From Candidatus Geothermarchaeota archaeon (GTDB lineage Archaea; Thermoproteota; Nitrososphaeria; Geothermarchaeales; JDFR-13), in the NCBI GenBank assembly GCA_015523545.1, contig WAKB01000001.1, forward strand, positions 1 through 64,000: DNA of 64,000 nucleotides. The letters are read 5' to 3'. How positions within the stretch are numbered: position 1 is the stretch's first letter; every line of letters starts with the position of its first letter. Position numbers and translations under genes: made by a program. The notes below the pieces were generated by a model. It was not told where the DNA came from. It was given only the letters and a program-made list of their open reading frames with translations, and did not search any database. Shown here in pieces: positions 8,973 to 17,023 of this stretch.

Positions 8973-9386
8973 ATGTCAAAGGAGGTGGAGAGTACTAAGG
9001 CCGATAAGGCTGAGGAGGAGCTCAGGACACTCTTCGGACAGGCTGAGAGCCTCCGGCAGCAGATCAACACCCTCGACACCACGATACTCGATATCGCAAC
9101 GGTGATAGAGACCCTCGACTTCATCAAGGACAACGGTAAGGACAAGACCGTACTAGTCCCTATCGGGGCTGGTAACTTCATACGAGCTAGGATAGTCGAT
9201 ACACAGAACGTCATAATGGGTGTCGGGGGTAGGCTAAGCATAGAGGCTAATATAGAGGAGGCTAGGAAGGTCCTGAGCGAGAGGATGAAGGTTCTGGAGG
9301 ATCTGAGGCTCGACCTAAGGAGGAGACTGGAGGAGATCAACGCCAAGATAAGCAAGCTGGTGAGCGAGATCCAGCAGAAGGCCTAG
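8973..9386 (+). CDS. pfdA: Prefoldin subunit alpha
   Basis: 138 residues from the ATG at 8973; the ORF-track start six codons earlier lacks the strong ribosome site that precedes this ATG. Two long coiled-coil arms (residues about 10-45 and 95-138) flank the beta-hairpin region with TVLVPIGAGNFIRARIVDTQNVIMGVG, the classic alpha-prefoldin hairpin. In archaea two alpha and four beta subunits form a jellyfish-shaped holdase that passes unfolded proteins to the thermosome. The gene is followed by a short ORF resembling a shortened prefoldin beta. A T-rich CCTTTTTCCC at about 9404-9413 may be a terminator. Confidence 0.93.
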   Translation: MSKEVESTKADKAEEELRTLFGQAESLRQQINTLDTTILDIATVIETLDFIKDNGKDKTVLVPIGAGNFIRARIVDTQNVIMGVGGRLSIEANIEEARKVLSERMKVLEDLRLDLRRRLEEINAKISKLVSEIQQKA

Positions 9387-9431
9387 TCGTCTCCACCCAC
9401 CCCACCTTTTTCCCAGTCCCCGGTGCCTCAA

Positions 9432-9641
9432 ATGGAGAGGAACCTGGAGGACGAGGTCAGAGAGGTTAGAGAGGCTATAAGGCTCATAGAAAGTGGGGAG
9501 GCTAGGGAGATATTCCTCGTATTCGGTGGGAAAGTATATATAGAGGCTGAGAGGGAGGAGGCCCTCCACTACCTTAGGAGACGGTTAGAGGCACTCGAGG
9601 CCTGGCTCAGGAGAAGAGCCTCCTCTTCACCCCCAGCTTGA
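9432..9641 (+). CDS. Short prefoldin-beta-like protein
   Basis: About 69-72 residues (ATG 9432, or GTG 9423). A short helix, then IFLVFGGKVYIEAEREEALHYL followed by a second helix. This lines up by eye with the beta-prefoldin hairpin (kvvGnvlvkvdkekl..eL..rkelle), but both coiled-coil arms are cut short; family members are usually about 115-125 residues. It starts 45 bases after pfdA on the same strand and its last 35 bases overlap the convergent ABC permease gene. Either a degraded/mini beta subunit or an independent small coiled-coil protein. Family call is inference. Confidence 0.55.
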   Translation: MERNLEDEVREVREAIRLIESGEAREIFLVFGGKVYIEAEREEALHYLRRRLEALEAWLRRRASSSPPA

Positions 9642-10896
9642 AGCTTATCTTCATTGTTAGTATCCTCTCACTCTCAAACATCCTCGCCAGTATCACCATG
9701 ACAACTACTAGCCAGACGATGTTTACTATTATCCCCACGACATACATTTCATACCTACCTATGATTAGGTACTCGAAGGACTTCATCAGGTATACATAGG
9801 GTATGCTGAAGTAGATCATCCTGGCGTAGTCTGGGAGTAGTGAGAGGTCTATAAGAGCCCCCAGTAGTATGATCATCATAATCGGCATCGATACAGTGGC
9901 TGCGACGCCCTCAGCAGTCTTGGTGTCCTGTGTGAAGAGTGATACTAGTAGGCCTATCCCACCAGTTATCAACACCGTTAGGAAGAAGAGGAGGGTGAGG
10001 AGTAGGAGGACCTCGGGCCTGAGGCTTATCGATAGGCTCTCCTCGATGATGTCTAGGCCCTCCCCACTCGTAACGGTGAATCTCGTGCCGAAGCCTAGCA
10101 TCGCCACGTAGATGAGGAATCCCACGGCGTATGCAGCGGTGGCGGCGAAGGCAACTATCATACTACCCATAATCTTCTCGAGGGCCAGGATCTTCCTATC
10201 GATGGGGAGTGTTAGCAGGGTCTCAAGAGTCTTATACTCCTTCTCCTCGCTGAGCATTGCGGCTGATACCTGGAGTATGCTGACTACTAGGCCGAAGACC
10301 ACCCATGGCATTATGAATATCTGTATGAATAGGCTTGCCAGCTGCTGAGAGGGTAGCTCCATCCCCCAGTCCTCAACCCTGACATATACATCTGTGGAGA
10401 ATATGTCGTTTAGGAAGTCTGCATCTAGTCCGGCCTCTATCATCGCCTCCCTCCTCAGGTATGCCTCGAAGCCTGCCACCAGCCTGTTACCAATGTCTAG
10501 TACGCCCATAGAGCTGAAGGATACGCTCCCGATCCTGACCTTAACCTCTATACTACCCCTCTCTCCCGAGAGGTATGACTCGGTCAGGTTCTCGGGTAGG
10601 ATGAATAGCACTACGTAGTCCAGCACATCTATCTGATCAGGCTCTACAAGCTCAACCGTTATGTTCCTATCCCTCAGATACTGGATAAACTTCTGGGAGA
10701 CCTCGTCCTGATCCAGGTCAACCACGTATACCGTAAGGGTGGCTATCCTTTCCTGGGCGGTCTGGAAGCCGAGGTTGTATAGATAGCCTATGGCCGGGAA
10801 GATTATGAGTGGGAAGAGTACAGTGAAGACTATGTACCTCGGGTTCCTAAAAGTCTCCTTAATCTCCTTCTTGACCAGCTCCCATAACAGGTTCAT
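9607..10896 (-). CDS. ABC-2 type exporter permease (NatB-like)
   Basis: 429 residues: one N-terminal membrane helix (residues about 24-42), a large extracytoplasmic domain to about residue 185, then five or six membrane helices with the ABC-2 pattern MLSEEKEYKTLETLLTLPIDR near residue 215. Partner of the ATPase gene immediately upstream, whose stop overlaps this start (ATGA, 10893-10896). Topology fits the NatB/YhaP group, which exports sodium, drugs or peptides; the substrate cannot be told. Its 3' end overlaps the convergent prefoldin-like ORF. Confidence 0.85.
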   Translation of the reverse strand: MNLLWELVKKEIKETFRNPRYIVFTVLFPLIIFPAIGYLYNLGFQTAQERIATLTVYVVDLDQDEVSQKFIQYLRDRNITVELVEPDQIDVLDYVVLFILPENLTESYLSGERGSIEVKVRIGSVSFSSMGVLDIGNRLVAGFEAYLRREAMIEAGLDADFLNDIFSTDVYVRVEDWGMELPSQQLASLFIQIFIMPWVVFGLVVSILQVSAAMLSEEKEYKTLETLLTLPIDRKILALEKIMGSMIVAFAATAAYAVGFLIYVAMLGFGTRFTVTSGEGLDIIEESLSISLRPEVLLLLTLLFFLTVLITGGIGLLVSLFTQDTKTAEGVAATVSMPIMMIILLGALIDLSLLPDYARMIYFSIPYVYLMKSFEYLIIGRYEMYVVGIIVNIVWLVVVMVILARMFESERILTMKISFKLGVKRRLFS

Positions 10897-11624
10897 ACAC
10901 TCCTCACCAGGTTTGTGAAGACCTCCTCAAGATTCTCCCCACCATAGCGCTCCTTCAACTCCTGTGGGGAGCCCTCGGCGATCAGCCTACCGTTGGATAT
11001 AATGCCTATCTCGTCGCAGAGATACTCGACCTCCAGCATGTTGTGGCTAGAGAGTAGTATCGTCACGCCCTCCTGGTTTATCCTCTTGATCATCCGCCTA
11101 ATCTCCGTAGCATATACGACATCCATCCCCGACGTAGGCTCGTCAAGGATGGCCAGCTTCGGGAGTGTCATCAGGGCCCTCGCCAGGAGGAGGCGTCTAA
11201 GCATACCCTTACTATACTCCCCAATCTTACTGTATATCCTACCACCCAGGCCCGCCAGCTCGACACCCCTCTCTACATACTCCCTATAGCCGTCCCCAGC
11301 ATAGATCTTGGCCATCAGCTCGAGGTATTCATAGCCAGTGAGGTGTTTATATGCACCCGCCTCCTCGGGGAGGTAGCTTATTATACGTCTAACCTTATCA
11401 GCCTCCCCCACCACGTCATATCCGAATACAGAGACCCTACCAGATGTCGGCTTTAGTAGAGTAGCTATAATCCTCAGGGTGGTCGATTTACCAGCCCCGT
11501 TGGGGCCTATAAGTCCATATATCCTACCCTCCTCCACACGGAAGGATATGCCGTTTACGGCTACAAAGTTTCCATACTTCTTCACTAGGTTCTCGACGAG
11601 CACGGCCTCCATATCCCCACTCAC
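10893..11624 (-). CDS. ABC transporter ATPase (NatA-like)
   Basis: 243 residues. Walker A GPNGAGKSTT near residue 38, Q-loop SYLPEEAGAY (E in place of Q next to the loop), ABC signature YSKGMLRRLLLARAL (K at the usual second Gly), Walker B LAILDEPTSGMD and H-loop SSHNM. Energises the adjacent ABC-2 permease, with which it is translationally coupled. The modified signature is common in exporter ATPases of this group. Upstream genes on the same strand (nucleoside phosphorylase, HTH-adhesin regulator) are close and may share transcription. Confidence 0.9.
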   Translation of the reverse strand: MSGDMEAVLVENLVKKYGNFVAVNGISFRVEEGRIYGLIGPNGAGKSTTLRIIATLLKPTSGRVSVFGYDVVGEADKVRRIISYLPEEAGAYKHLTGYEYLELMAKIYAGDGYREYVERGVELAGLGGRIYSKIGEYSKGMLRRLLLARALMTLPKLAILDEPTSGMDVVYATEIRRMIKRINQEGVTILLSSHNMLEVEYLCDEIGIISNGRLIAEGSPQELKERYGGENLEEVFTNLVRSV

Positions 11625-11647
11625 CAGCCTAGTAATGATTGACTGGC

Positions 11648-12496
11648 TTACGATGATATATACCTTAGGATATTGTCTAGACTCGCCTCCCCCCTTAGGA
11701 ACTTGTCGAGCCTGGAGAGTCCTTCAAGCCCAATCATCACCAGCTCCCTCTCCATATCACCCAGCCTCTCATCGATCCCCCTAAGGATGAGGAGGGCCGC
11801 CCCAACGAATACCTTGGCTCCAAACCTCTTTCTAAAATAGTCCCTCAGGATCGGTAGGCTACTAGCCTCCATCTCAGTGGCGAGGACACCCATCTCCCTC
11901 AATGCATCATACCTCCTCCTAGACTCCTCCCCCTGTGGAGAGTTGTGGAAACCCTCCTGGAAGTATAGGTCGTCCTTCGTCTCCACCTTCCCGAGGAAGA
12001 GGTTCCTCCCCAGTACCCAGCCACGGGAGACGGCAGAGTCGAGTAGGGATAAGTAGACAGCGGGATCCATATCCGCTGGGTAGCCCGGGAATATGATGTG
12101 GCTAGTCCCGGCCTCGTTCCTCACAACTGAGGATGCCACGACTATGGAGTATCTAGGGATATCCTGAAGAGCACCTGCGGTTCCAAGCCTGACCATATAT
12201 GCCTGCCCAACACCCTCTGATATCTTCTTCAGGGCCTCCGTGACACTTATAAGTGCGGAGCCGATCCCCATACCGGTCGTGAAGCCGAATACCTTTATAT
12301 CTCCGTAGTACCCTGATACCCAGTTGAGACGCTCCCCACCACGCTTAACATCCTCCAGTAGTTCACCGAGCATCTCGAGCCTCCTAGCAGACCCCATCGT
12401 CAAGATATATGTGGACACCTCGTCGCCACGTATCCCTAGGTGGTATGTCCTCCCATCGCTATACTCGAAAATCAAGCCCTCGAATATTTTCTCCAA
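11648..12496 (-). CDS. Uridine phosphorylase-type nucleoside phosphorylase
   Basis: 282 residues, nucleoside phosphorylase I family. Phosphate/nucleoside elements: GMGIGSALISVTEAL near residue 76, the GTAGAL loop near 105, and the ribose-binding GVLATEMEASS near 205, the hallmark of uridine/purine nucleoside phosphorylases. It would cleave a (probably pyrimidine) nucleoside to base and ribose-1-phosphate in nucleoside salvage. The exact base specificity is not decided by the motifs I can see. Sits between the HTH-adhesin regulator (48 bases upstream) and the ABC exporter pair. Confidence 0.82.
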   Translation of the reverse strand: MEKIFEGLIFEYSDGRTYHLGIRGDEVSTYILTMGSARRLEMLGELLEDVKRGGERLNWVSGYYGDIKVFGFTTGMGIGSALISVTEALKKISEGVGQAYMVRLGTAGALQDIPRYSIVVASSVVRNEAGTSHIIFPGYPADMDPAVYLSLLDSAVSRGWVLGRNLFLGKVETKDDLYFQEGFHNSPQGEESRRRYDALREMGVLATEMEASSLPILRDYFRKRFGAKVFVGAALLILRGIDERLGDMERELVMIGLEGLSRLDKFLRGEASLDNILRYISS

Positions 12497-12544
12497 GGCG
12501 GGTCACCACGGCATACTATATTATCTCATCCACCCCCGTATAAC

Positions 12545-13894
12545 TCATCTCCTCTTGACATTGATCCTGGCGAAGCCGCTTATCACCTCCCCATTGAATA
12601 CGTTGTCATCCCCATCCCTATACTTAGGCGGGACATTCCTACCGTCTAGGGAGACGCTTACATATCCACTCCTAACATCGATGTCGAACTCGACACCCTT
12701 CTTATAGGCAGCCGCGTCTAGGCTGAGGAACCCGTTCCTAAGGTTTATACTTACGGTGTTGCCTGAATCCATGAGCCTCGAGTCTATCCTCACATAGCTG
12801 TTCTCACTCTCTATCTCCAGCTCGCCCCCATGGATAACAGGGAATATCTCGACCGCGGAGGAGGCTATCTCCAGCCCCATCCTACGGGCCTCTATCTTCC
12901 CCTGGCTACTGAGTACACCCCTGTTGATCTCGATCCTGAACGATTCATAGACCCTCTCGGGTAGGGATATTATGACATAGGCGTTGGAGGCATATACCGA
13001 GAACTCGCCCTTCTCCACTGTGTAGGACACGTCAGGCCTGACGTCACTCACCCTCCACCCCACTATCCGGGGGTCACCCTTCTCTATCAGGACTCCCCCG
13101 TCATTGACATGTATAGATACTTTGTTGAATCGGCCGTCATAGGTAAGCTCGAGATACTTTTCCCTCCGTGTGATCCTTCCACTCGTCTCGGGGAGGGTTG
13201 CGATGGCTGAAGACTTGGATACGACTCCCCCGAGTAGGTCGGATATGCCTGAGACTATCCCACCAATGATCTTGTCTAGGAAGTTGTCCTCTACCTTGAC
13301 TATAACCGCCTCCCCCTTCAGTTCGTCCTCCCTGCCCGGGTCGTACCGGACTATTCGGAAGACGTCCTCACACTTCTCGACGACGTCTTCATATAGGTAG
13401 TTGGGTGTATACACCGTGAGGACGTCCTGAATACTCTCCACCGTGGCGTTGAATAACTCCCTCTCCATCGGATAGATAACCAGTTTAAGGATATCGCTGA
13501 AGACCGCCTTCCTACCCTGCTCCCTGAGCCTCCTAGCCATCCTAGGAGTATACTCCATACTCATCTTGTCGCTGAAGATCTTAAGCCTCTCCTCACTAGG
13601 CTCCGTCTCCTCATCAGCCCTGGCCCTACCCCCATTCTCCAACCTATCGAGTATCTCGAGGGCCCTCCTACCCAAGTCGCTCAGACTATACTCTCCAAAC
13701 TCGTTCTTACGGAGGAGGCGGCTCATCTTCTTTAGGTGGAAGCCGAGGGTACCTGAGTCCTCTATCCCCAGCCTCTTCATGATCTTGGTATATGTTAGGC
13801 CCGGCTCCTGTGCTAGGAGCCTCAGGATACGTCTACGGGTATCATTACTTATCGCCTGGAGTATATAGTCCAGATCATCAGCCATCCACCACAC
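12545..13894 (-). CDS. ArsR-like winged-helix regulator fused to adhesin-like beta domain
   Basis: 449 residues (ATG at 13894 or 13885). Residues about 5-85 are an ArsR/HxlR-like winged helix: ILQAISNDTRRRILRLLAQE, then SGTLGFHLKKMSRLL and a wing. Residues 115-230 are mixed. The C-terminal 200 residues are repetitive beta strands (FSVYASNAYVIISLPERVY, SSAVEIFPVIHGGELEIES, SGYVSVSLDGR) of the DUF4097/putative-adhesin beta-helix kind. No signal peptide or membrane helix, so the beta domain is cytoplasmic and may be a ligand or assembly domain. First gene of a leftward group with the phosphorylase and ABC exporter, so it may regulate them. Confidence 0.72.
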   Translation of the reverse strand: MWWMADDLDYILQAISNDTRRRILRLLAQEPGLTYTKIMKRLGIEDSGTLGFHLKKMSRLLRKNEFGEYSLSDLGRRALEILDRLENGGRARADEETEPSEERLKIFSDKMSMEYTPRMARRLREQGRKAVFSDILKLVIYPMERELFNATVESIQDVLTVYTPNYLYEDVVEKCEDVFRIVRYDPGREDELKGEAVIVKVEDNFLDKIIGGIVSGISDLLGGVVSKSSAIATLPETSGRITRREKYLELTYDGRFNKVSIHVNDGGVLIEKGDPRIVGWRVSDVRPDVSYTVEKGEFSVYASNAYVIISLPERVYESFRIEINRGVLSSQGKIEARRMGLEIASSAVEIFPVIHGGELEIESENSYVRIDSRLMDSGNTVSINLRNGFLSLDAAAYKKGVEFDIDVRSGYVSVSLDGRNVPPKYRDGDDNVFNGEVISGFARINVKRR

Positions 13895-13979
13895 CCAATG
13901 AGATATATAGCCCCCTCGACATGGATAAGGAGTCTGTCAACTGTGCTCTACATACTTGGTAAAAAGTATGGGTATGGGT

Positions 13980-13997
13980 TGTCGAGAAGCCTCGACA
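13980..13997 (-). terminator. Stem-loop after DUF2892 gene, possible terminator
   Basis: Perfect inverted repeat TGTCGAG-GCTT-CTCGACA (minus strand) starting 5 bases past the stop of the DUF2892 gene, followed about 15 bases on by TTTTT inside a second hairpin ATACTT..AAGTAT (13952-13969). Looks like an intrinsic terminator, or a processing hairpin. The 16 bases TCGAGGCTTCTCGACA occur again at 27781-27796. Confidence 0.4.
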
Positions 13998-14002
13998 GGC
14001 CA

Positions 14003-14248
14003 CTACTCCTTCTTAACACTGACCTCCTGGCCAGTCTCGGCGGGCCCAGCCTCACACGTGCTGATCCCAAGCATCTTGTAGAGGGCGCAGAAACCTACAG
14101 CTCCGGTTCCGATCATTACTAGGCCGATCAGTGCTAGGATGATCCCTATAGGCTCTGCTAGGAGGCCTGTGAAGTAGGTCCCCGCCAAGACTACCAGGCC
14201 GAAGACTATCCTGGCGGCCCTATCAGTCCTCCCCACGTTACATTCCAT
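14003..14248 (-). CDS. DUF2892 small membrane protein (YgaP-like)
   Basis: About 81 residues. The start MECNVGRTDRAARI matches the family opening (N-G-x-x-D-R-x-x-R), so I choose ATG 14248 over 14257. Two membrane helices and the closing signature GAVGFCALYKMLGISTCE, where Cys residues resemble the GfCp-Y-LGisT motif seen in the YgaP tail next to rhodanese domains. Likely a small inner membrane protein linked to sulfur or redox chemistry in relatives; no partner rhodanese is seen here. A hairpin follows the stop. Confidence 0.82.
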   Translation of the reverse strand: MECNVGRTDRAARIVFGLVVLAGTYFTGLLAEPIGIILALIGLVMIGTGAVGFCALYKMLGISTCEAGPAETGQEVSVKKE

Positions 14249-14358
14249 GGGGGTCACCCTATAACTATACTGGGTAGATACTTAAAATACATATGCCCCC
14301 TTAGACGGTCTTCGATGGATTTATCTGTAGCTGGGACTATGAATTGAGGGGTGGTAGG

Positions 14359-15075
14359 GTGGAGCCCCTCACCAACGCATTGATATTCGGCGCGATCGTG
14401 TCAGGAGTTTCTCTTGCCGCTATATTGATGGTGAGGGTGCTCCGCCTAGATAGGATAGGTATAAAGTATCAGCTCGCACTCGCCTCGGGAGTATTCATTG
14501 GCATCGCATTCCTAGGTGCATTGCCCAGGATCGTTGAGACGGGGGACGAGGCATATGCACTCCCCGTATTCCTAGGGTTCATAGCATTCTCACTTCTGGA
14601 GCTGTCGCTCGGATATCATGAGCATCACCACATCGGGAGGAGCCATCTAGGCATCATGAACCTCACCAGCGACCTTCTCCACAACTTCATCGACGGGATA
14701 TTTATATACACAGCCTTCGCCATAGACTACGGTCTAGGCGTAACCATCTCCCTAGCCACTGTACTGCATGAGGTGCCGCAGGAGGTTAGCGACTTCATAA
14801 TACTGATAAACAGTGGCTTCAGCTATGGTAAGGCTGTGATCCTAAACCTAGCCGTGTCTCTATCCACTATACTGGGGATACTTATCTTCAGCATGGTGGA
14901 GGTGGACACCCTTATGGTCCTGGGCTTCATAATGGGTAACTATCTATACCTAGCCGCTGTAGACCTGATACCAGAGGTGTCTAGGGAGACCTCGGGAACG
15001 GAGAGGCTCAAGGCATACCTCTTCTTCGCCCTAGGGATAGTCATTATCTACCTCCTACACACCTATACCAACTAA
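14359..15075 (+). CDS. ZIP-family metal transporter
   Basis: About 238 residues from GTG 14359, which follows GGGGTGG; the track start is a TTG five codons earlier. Eight membrane segments with the two diagnostic ZIP motifs: HNFIDG in helix IV (near residue 115) and HEVPQE in helix V (near 140), which form the binuclear metal site, plus a His-rich loop HEHHH before helix IV. Imports zinc or iron, or another divalent ion. Its last bases overlap the convergent thioredoxin-like gene. Neighbouring FTR1 makes iron a reasonable substrate guess. Confidence 0.9.
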   Translation: MEPLTNALIFGAIVSGVSLAAILMVRVLRLDRIGIKYQLALASGVFIGIAFLGALPRIVETGDEAYALPVFLGFIAFSLLELSLGYHEHHHIGRSHLGIMNLTSDLLHNFIDGIFIYTAFAIDYGLGVTISLATVLHEVPQEVSDFIILINSGFSYGKAVILNLAVSLSTILGILIFSMVEVDTLMVLGFIMGNYLYLAAVDLIPEVSRETSGTERLKAYLFFALGIVIIYLLHTYTN

Positions 15076-15689
15076 CCCTTCCTACGCCATAGAAAAGCTA
15101 TCGTAACGCTTGAGATCACTAGTAGTAGGACGATTGTGGGTAGGTATTCAAAGATATAGAAAGGCCTACCCTTACCAGAGTATTCTAAGACATCTTCATA
15201 CGTAGTAGGGACCCCGGATAAATAGTCATCGAAAAAGGTAACCCTAGCGATGTTCACAGACTTAAGACTCGTACCTATATACACTTCAAGCTTTCCGTTA
15301 GGATTATTTATTAGCCTTTCCCAGAAGTTGTCCTCAAGAACCGCTCCAATTACTATTGCCTCAGGTTTACCATTAACAACAAGAACTACTGTAGGCGTCC
15401 CTGCCTGAAAGTCATAGTCGGTTGCAAGCCTTTTTAAAAGGTTGTTATTCACCTCCTCCTCAATCCAGAACCAAGTAAAGTTCATGTTATTCTCTATAAT
15501 GTAATTTGCTAGGTCGTGACAGTGTGGACAGGGTCTCCACCCATAAACATATAGCGTGTAATTATTCTCCACTTCTAGACCACTAACCGTCGTAGTCATA
15601 GTTCCTATTACATAGCCTGTTAAGAGCATTGACAGCAGAAGTATTAGTGACACGTGAGAATAGGATATCTCAACTCTCATTTTACACAC
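15072..15689 (-). CDS. Membrane-anchored thioredoxin/glutaredoxin-like protein
   Basis: 205 residues. N-terminal signal anchor (residues about 12-33), then a thioredoxin fold with active site CPHC in YVYGWRPCPHCHDLANYI and the cis-Pro segment GTPTVVL, and a C-terminal membrane helix with basic WRRKG tail. The redox domain therefore faces outward, where it could handle disulfides or metal-bound thiols. Translation may start at ATG 15680. Base use is clearly more AT-rich than flanking genes. It is separated from the next gene upstream by 114 bases that hold a C/D-type guide RNA. Confidence 0.78.
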   Translation of the reverse strand: MCKMRVEISYSHVSLILLLSMLLTGYVIGTMTTTVSGLEVENNYTLYVYGWRPCPHCHDLANYIIENNMNFTWFWIEEEVNNNLLKRLATDYDFQAGTPTVVLVVNGKPEAIVIGAVLEDNFWERLINNPNGKLEVYIGTSLKSVNIARVTFFDDYLSGVPTTYEDVLEYSGKGRPFYIFEYLPTIVLLLVISSVTIAFLWRRKG

Positions 15690-15706
15690 CTATGAATTAT
15701 ATGGCT

Positions 15707-15768
15707 GGGCTCAGGGTACCTCGATTCGGCCATAATGTTTAAGCCGGGCAGTTCGGTCATCATAGCCC
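15707..15768 (-). ncRNA. Candidate C/D box guide RNA (23S rRNA target)
   Basis: On the minus strand: stem GGGC, box C ATGATGA (15763-15757), 13 bases, D'-like CTTA, 3-base spacer, C'-like ATTATGG, 15 bases, box D CTGA (15714-15711), stem GCCC. The flanking GGGC/GCCC closes the kink-turn. A TATA-like ATATTTATAG lies at 15793-15802, 25-30 bases before the RNA start. The 12 bases before box D, AATCGAGGTACC, are complementary to the conserved ACCUCGAU of the 23S peptidyl-transferase region; by the N+5 rule the modified base is C2498 (E. coli numbering, from memory). D' and C' are degenerate. The RNA lies wholly between two genes. Confidence 0.6.
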
Positions 15769-15803
15769 TAAAACCACCATATGCGACATGAACTATAAAT
15801 ATT

Positions 15804-16133
15804 TTATCCACCTGAATAACCCCTCTTAGATAAATATACAGCATAGAAGAGGAAGATGAGTAGAAGGATTAAAAGTGGTACATGCTCAGAAGCCCTCTCA
15901 GCAACCTCACCAGTACTCGTAACTATCGAGCGTGAAAGCCTACCAATATTGAAGGATATGAGCACCAGTAATGGCCAGTGCACCCCCTTGTTGAAGAGGA
16001 ATATCGCTGCCAGGTATAGGGCCACCAAGAGGATATTCTCATACTTGATGAAGAGGGGGATGGGTATGAAGACGGTAACCAATATGTATGAGGCTATGAC
16101 GAGGCCTGAGATAATGGCTAGTCCCTTGTCCAA
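15804..16133 (-). CDS. Small membrane protein, unknown
   Basis: 109 residues with four predicted membrane helices and short loops (LAIISGLVIASYILV, NILLVALYLAAIFLF, WPLLVLISFNIG, VPLLILLLIFLFYAVY). No family recognised. Its first 16 bases overlap the end of the FTR1 gene on the same strand, so it is translated with the iron permease and may be an accessory subunit. Like its neighbours it uses more A/T than surrounding genes. Confidence 0.65.
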   Translation of the reverse strand: MDKGLAIISGLVIASYILVTVFIPIPLFIKYENILLVALYLAAIFLFNKGVHWPLLVLISFNIGRLSRSIVTSTGEVAERASEHVPLLILLLIFLFYAVYLSKRGYSGG

Positions 16134-16942
16134 ACTACCCCCCTCAGGTATAGATATAAAGCCATCCCTAGATACCCAAACTGGAGTATGACCCTTCCAA
16201 TCTCCATTTTTGAGGAATACCCTATAAGCGCTGATAGTATGCCTCCGATAACATTGTTCTCATTCATTGGGTGATCATTAGGAAGGTTTAGATTATATAC
16301 ATATGTCCCTAGAGGATCAACAGCGACCCCATTCTCCTCCATATACTCAAGTGTCTCGTGGACCGCATAACCCAGAATACCCGAGGCTATAAAGATTATC
16401 ATAATCGAAGTTACCACAAACATCTTCTTAAGAGGTAGCCTTATCTCTAATATGTAGATTAGTGCTGCTAAGAAGATGGCTAATAGGATCCCTCCGAGAA
16501 GACCTATGATATTCTCCATAGGTGTGTACTGTCCCAGGAAGGGAATCATGAATAAAACCATCTCCACACCCTCCCTAAACGTCACCACGAAGCCAATGAC
16601 TAGTAGTGCAGTTGGCTTATATAGGTTCATGGCCACCTTCTCTCTAAGCTCGGTCACGAGTGTCTTAGCACTCCTACCCATGTGATACACTACATAAGTA
16701 AGAACAACGACCGCAAGGTAGGAACCTGCTATCTCGAACATGGCTTTATATGCAGTCAACTCATACAATGTATAAACACCTATGCCGAGCAGCAGGCTTG
16801 TTATGACTGCGATACCTACACCCATAAAGATATGCTTGTTGTTCTGACTCATGCCCAGCTTGTAAAGCGCACCAGTTAGCACAGCTACAATTAGGACTAC
16901 CTCGAGCGCCTCCCTGAAGCTAATCACGAACTGTGGAATCAA
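16118..16942 (-). CDS. FTR1-family high-affinity iron permease
   Basis: 274 residues, seven membrane helices. Two REGLE-type motifs are present as REALE (residues 10-14) in helix 1 and REGVE (about 125) in helix 4; these acidic residues bind iron in FTR1/EfeU. No periplasmic EfeO-like domain or multicopper oxidase gene is seen nearby. Start is TTG 16942 with GGAGGGG seven bases upstream; GTG at 16927 is the alternative. Two palindromes lie upstream (see regulatory entry). Downstream are a small membrane protein and a thioredoxin-like protein, suggesting an iron or redox-metal uptake operon. Confidence 0.88.
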   Translation of the reverse strand: MIPQFVISFREALEVVLIVAVLTGALYKLGMSQNNKHIFMGVGIAVITSLLLGIGVYTLYELTAYKAMFEIAGSYLAVVVLTYVVYHMGRSAKTLVTELREKVAMNLYKPTALLVIGFVVTFREGVEMVLFMIPFLGQYTPMENIIGLLGGILLAIFLAALIYILEIRLPLKKMFVVTSIMIIFIASGILGYAVHETLEYMEENGVAVDPLGTYVYNLNLPNDHPMNENNVIGGILSALIGYSSKMEIGRVILQFGYLGMALYLYLRGVVWTRD

Positions 16943-16958
16943 TATCCAACCCCTCCGA

Positions 16959-17002
16959 TTATAACACTGTTATAAAGGAATCTGGAGAACTGCTTTAAAG
17001 CA
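16959..17002 (-). promoter_or_regulatory. FTR1 promoter with two perfect palindromes
   Basis: TTATAACA-C-TGTTATAA (16959-16975) is a perfect 17-base palindrome just upstream of the ribosome site of the TTG start. TGCTTTAAAGCA (16991-17002) is a second, 12-base palindrome containing a TATA-like TTTAAA. If TTTAAA is the TATA box, transcription would start near 16970, inside the first palindrome, as expected for a repressor operator controlling iron uptake. Confidence 0.5.
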
Positions 17003-17023
17003 CCAGTATATATGATTGGATGC

